NCBI RefSeq assembly: GCF_020829685.1 | Contig: NZ_JAIVFR010000462.1 | Location: 1-5,729 of the forward strand | Reading direction: 5' to 3' | Length of the DNA stretch: 5,729 bases | Source of the DNA: Nostoc sp. CHAB 5715 | GTDB lineage: Bacteria > Cyanobacteriota > Cyanobacteriia > Cyanobacteriales > Nostocaceae | Part shown: in pieces, positions 5,478 through 5,729 of the stretch | Layout of the letters: every line of letters begins with the position of its first letter | Numbering within the stretch: the first letter of the stretch is position 1 | Made by a program: the position numbers and the translations under genes | The notes under the pieces: model-generated | What the model was told of the DNA's origin: nothing | The model's input: only the letters and a program-made list of their open reading frames with translations | Database searches by the model: none

Positions 5478-5729
5478 ATGATAGCTAGCGATAAAGACAA
5501 GATCAGAGAGATATTTGAAGAAGTATATGCCAATAATGTTAAATCTGAAGATTTGGCTGGTTATGGCGAAATGTATACAGAAAATGCTCTTTGGATGGCA
5601 CCGAATGTCCCCGATCGCGTTGGGATTAGTGATATTGTTGAAGGGTTTAGCGAGCAAATTGCTAACAACAGGATCGATCCAATTTTCACTGCCGAAGAAA
5701 TCGAAGTCATTGGCGATTTTGGTTATGTC
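5478..5729 (+). CDS. SnoaL/NTF2-like (DUF4440-type) protein, 3' end outside window
   Basis: The first 84 codons are seen and remain open to the window edge. The pattern is an N-terminal helix (KIREIFEEVYANNVKSEDL), then GYGEMYTENALWMAPNVPDRVGISDI and a second helix (VEGFSEQIANN), leading into beta strands (IEVIGDFGYV). This matches the alpha+beta cone fold of SnoaL-like, ketosteroid isomerase-like and DUF4440 proteins, which place a small polar pocket at the centre of the cone. Members act as isomerases, cyclases, hydrolases or non-enzymatic binders, so no reaction can be assigned. No signal peptide is visible, in contrast to the upstream IolE-like protein. The 85-base gap and the stem-loop between them leave a shared transcript possible but unproven. 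Typical family length is 120-160 residues, so about half is missing. Confidence 0.75.
   Translation, partial: MIASDKDKIREIFEEVYANNVKSEDLAGYGEMYTENALWMAPNVPDRVGISDIVEGFSEQIANNRIDPIFTAEEIEVIGDFGYV

Overview
The window looks like a cyanobacterial chromosome segment of moderate to low GC. It carries one full copy of the cyanobacterial HIP1 octamer GCGATCGC (343-350) and partial copies near 2885, 3030 and 5610. It also has lumen/periplasm-type pentapeptide-repeat and signal-peptide proteins, a nonribosomal peptide synthetase (NRPS) remnant and a short MITE-like element. All recognisable genes lie on the + strand.

Layout. (1) Bases 1 to about 129 read, in frame 1, as a piece of an NRPS condensation domain. 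Near base 124-130 this stops abruptly and, in a different frame, becomes the C-terminal part of a GMC-family flavin oxidoreductase (to 1325) that lacks its FAD-binding N-terminus. The junction is either a genomic deletion/recombination scar or an assembly chimera. (2) The GMC gene ends in four 15-bp tandem repeats. Immediately after them comes a roughly 128-bp palindromic element with TA at both ends (1323-1450), which I call a MITE. (3) A ferritin-like protein of the VioB/RebD-type domain family (1492-2592) and a small protein resembling the small subunit of membrane-bound FAD sugar/polyol dehydrogenases (2640-3116) follow closely and probably form a transcription unit with the GMC gene. (4) An exported pentapeptide-repeat protein (3230-3898) comes next, then a 372-bp gap with three inverted repeats and a possible decayed ORF. 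(5) An exported IolE-like TIM-barrel protein (4271-5392) and the start of a SnoaL/NTF2-like protein (5478 to the window edge) complete the window.

How the parts may fit. GMC dehydrogenases paired with a small subunit oxidise sugars or polyols to keto products. IolE is a dehydratase acting on a keto-cyclitol (inosose). Having both types within a few kilobases, with the IolE homologue carrying a secretion signal, suggests an extracytoplasmic keto-sugar or keto-cyclitol route. This is inference only. The GMC copy here looks broken at its 5' end, and nothing in the sequence fixes the substrate.
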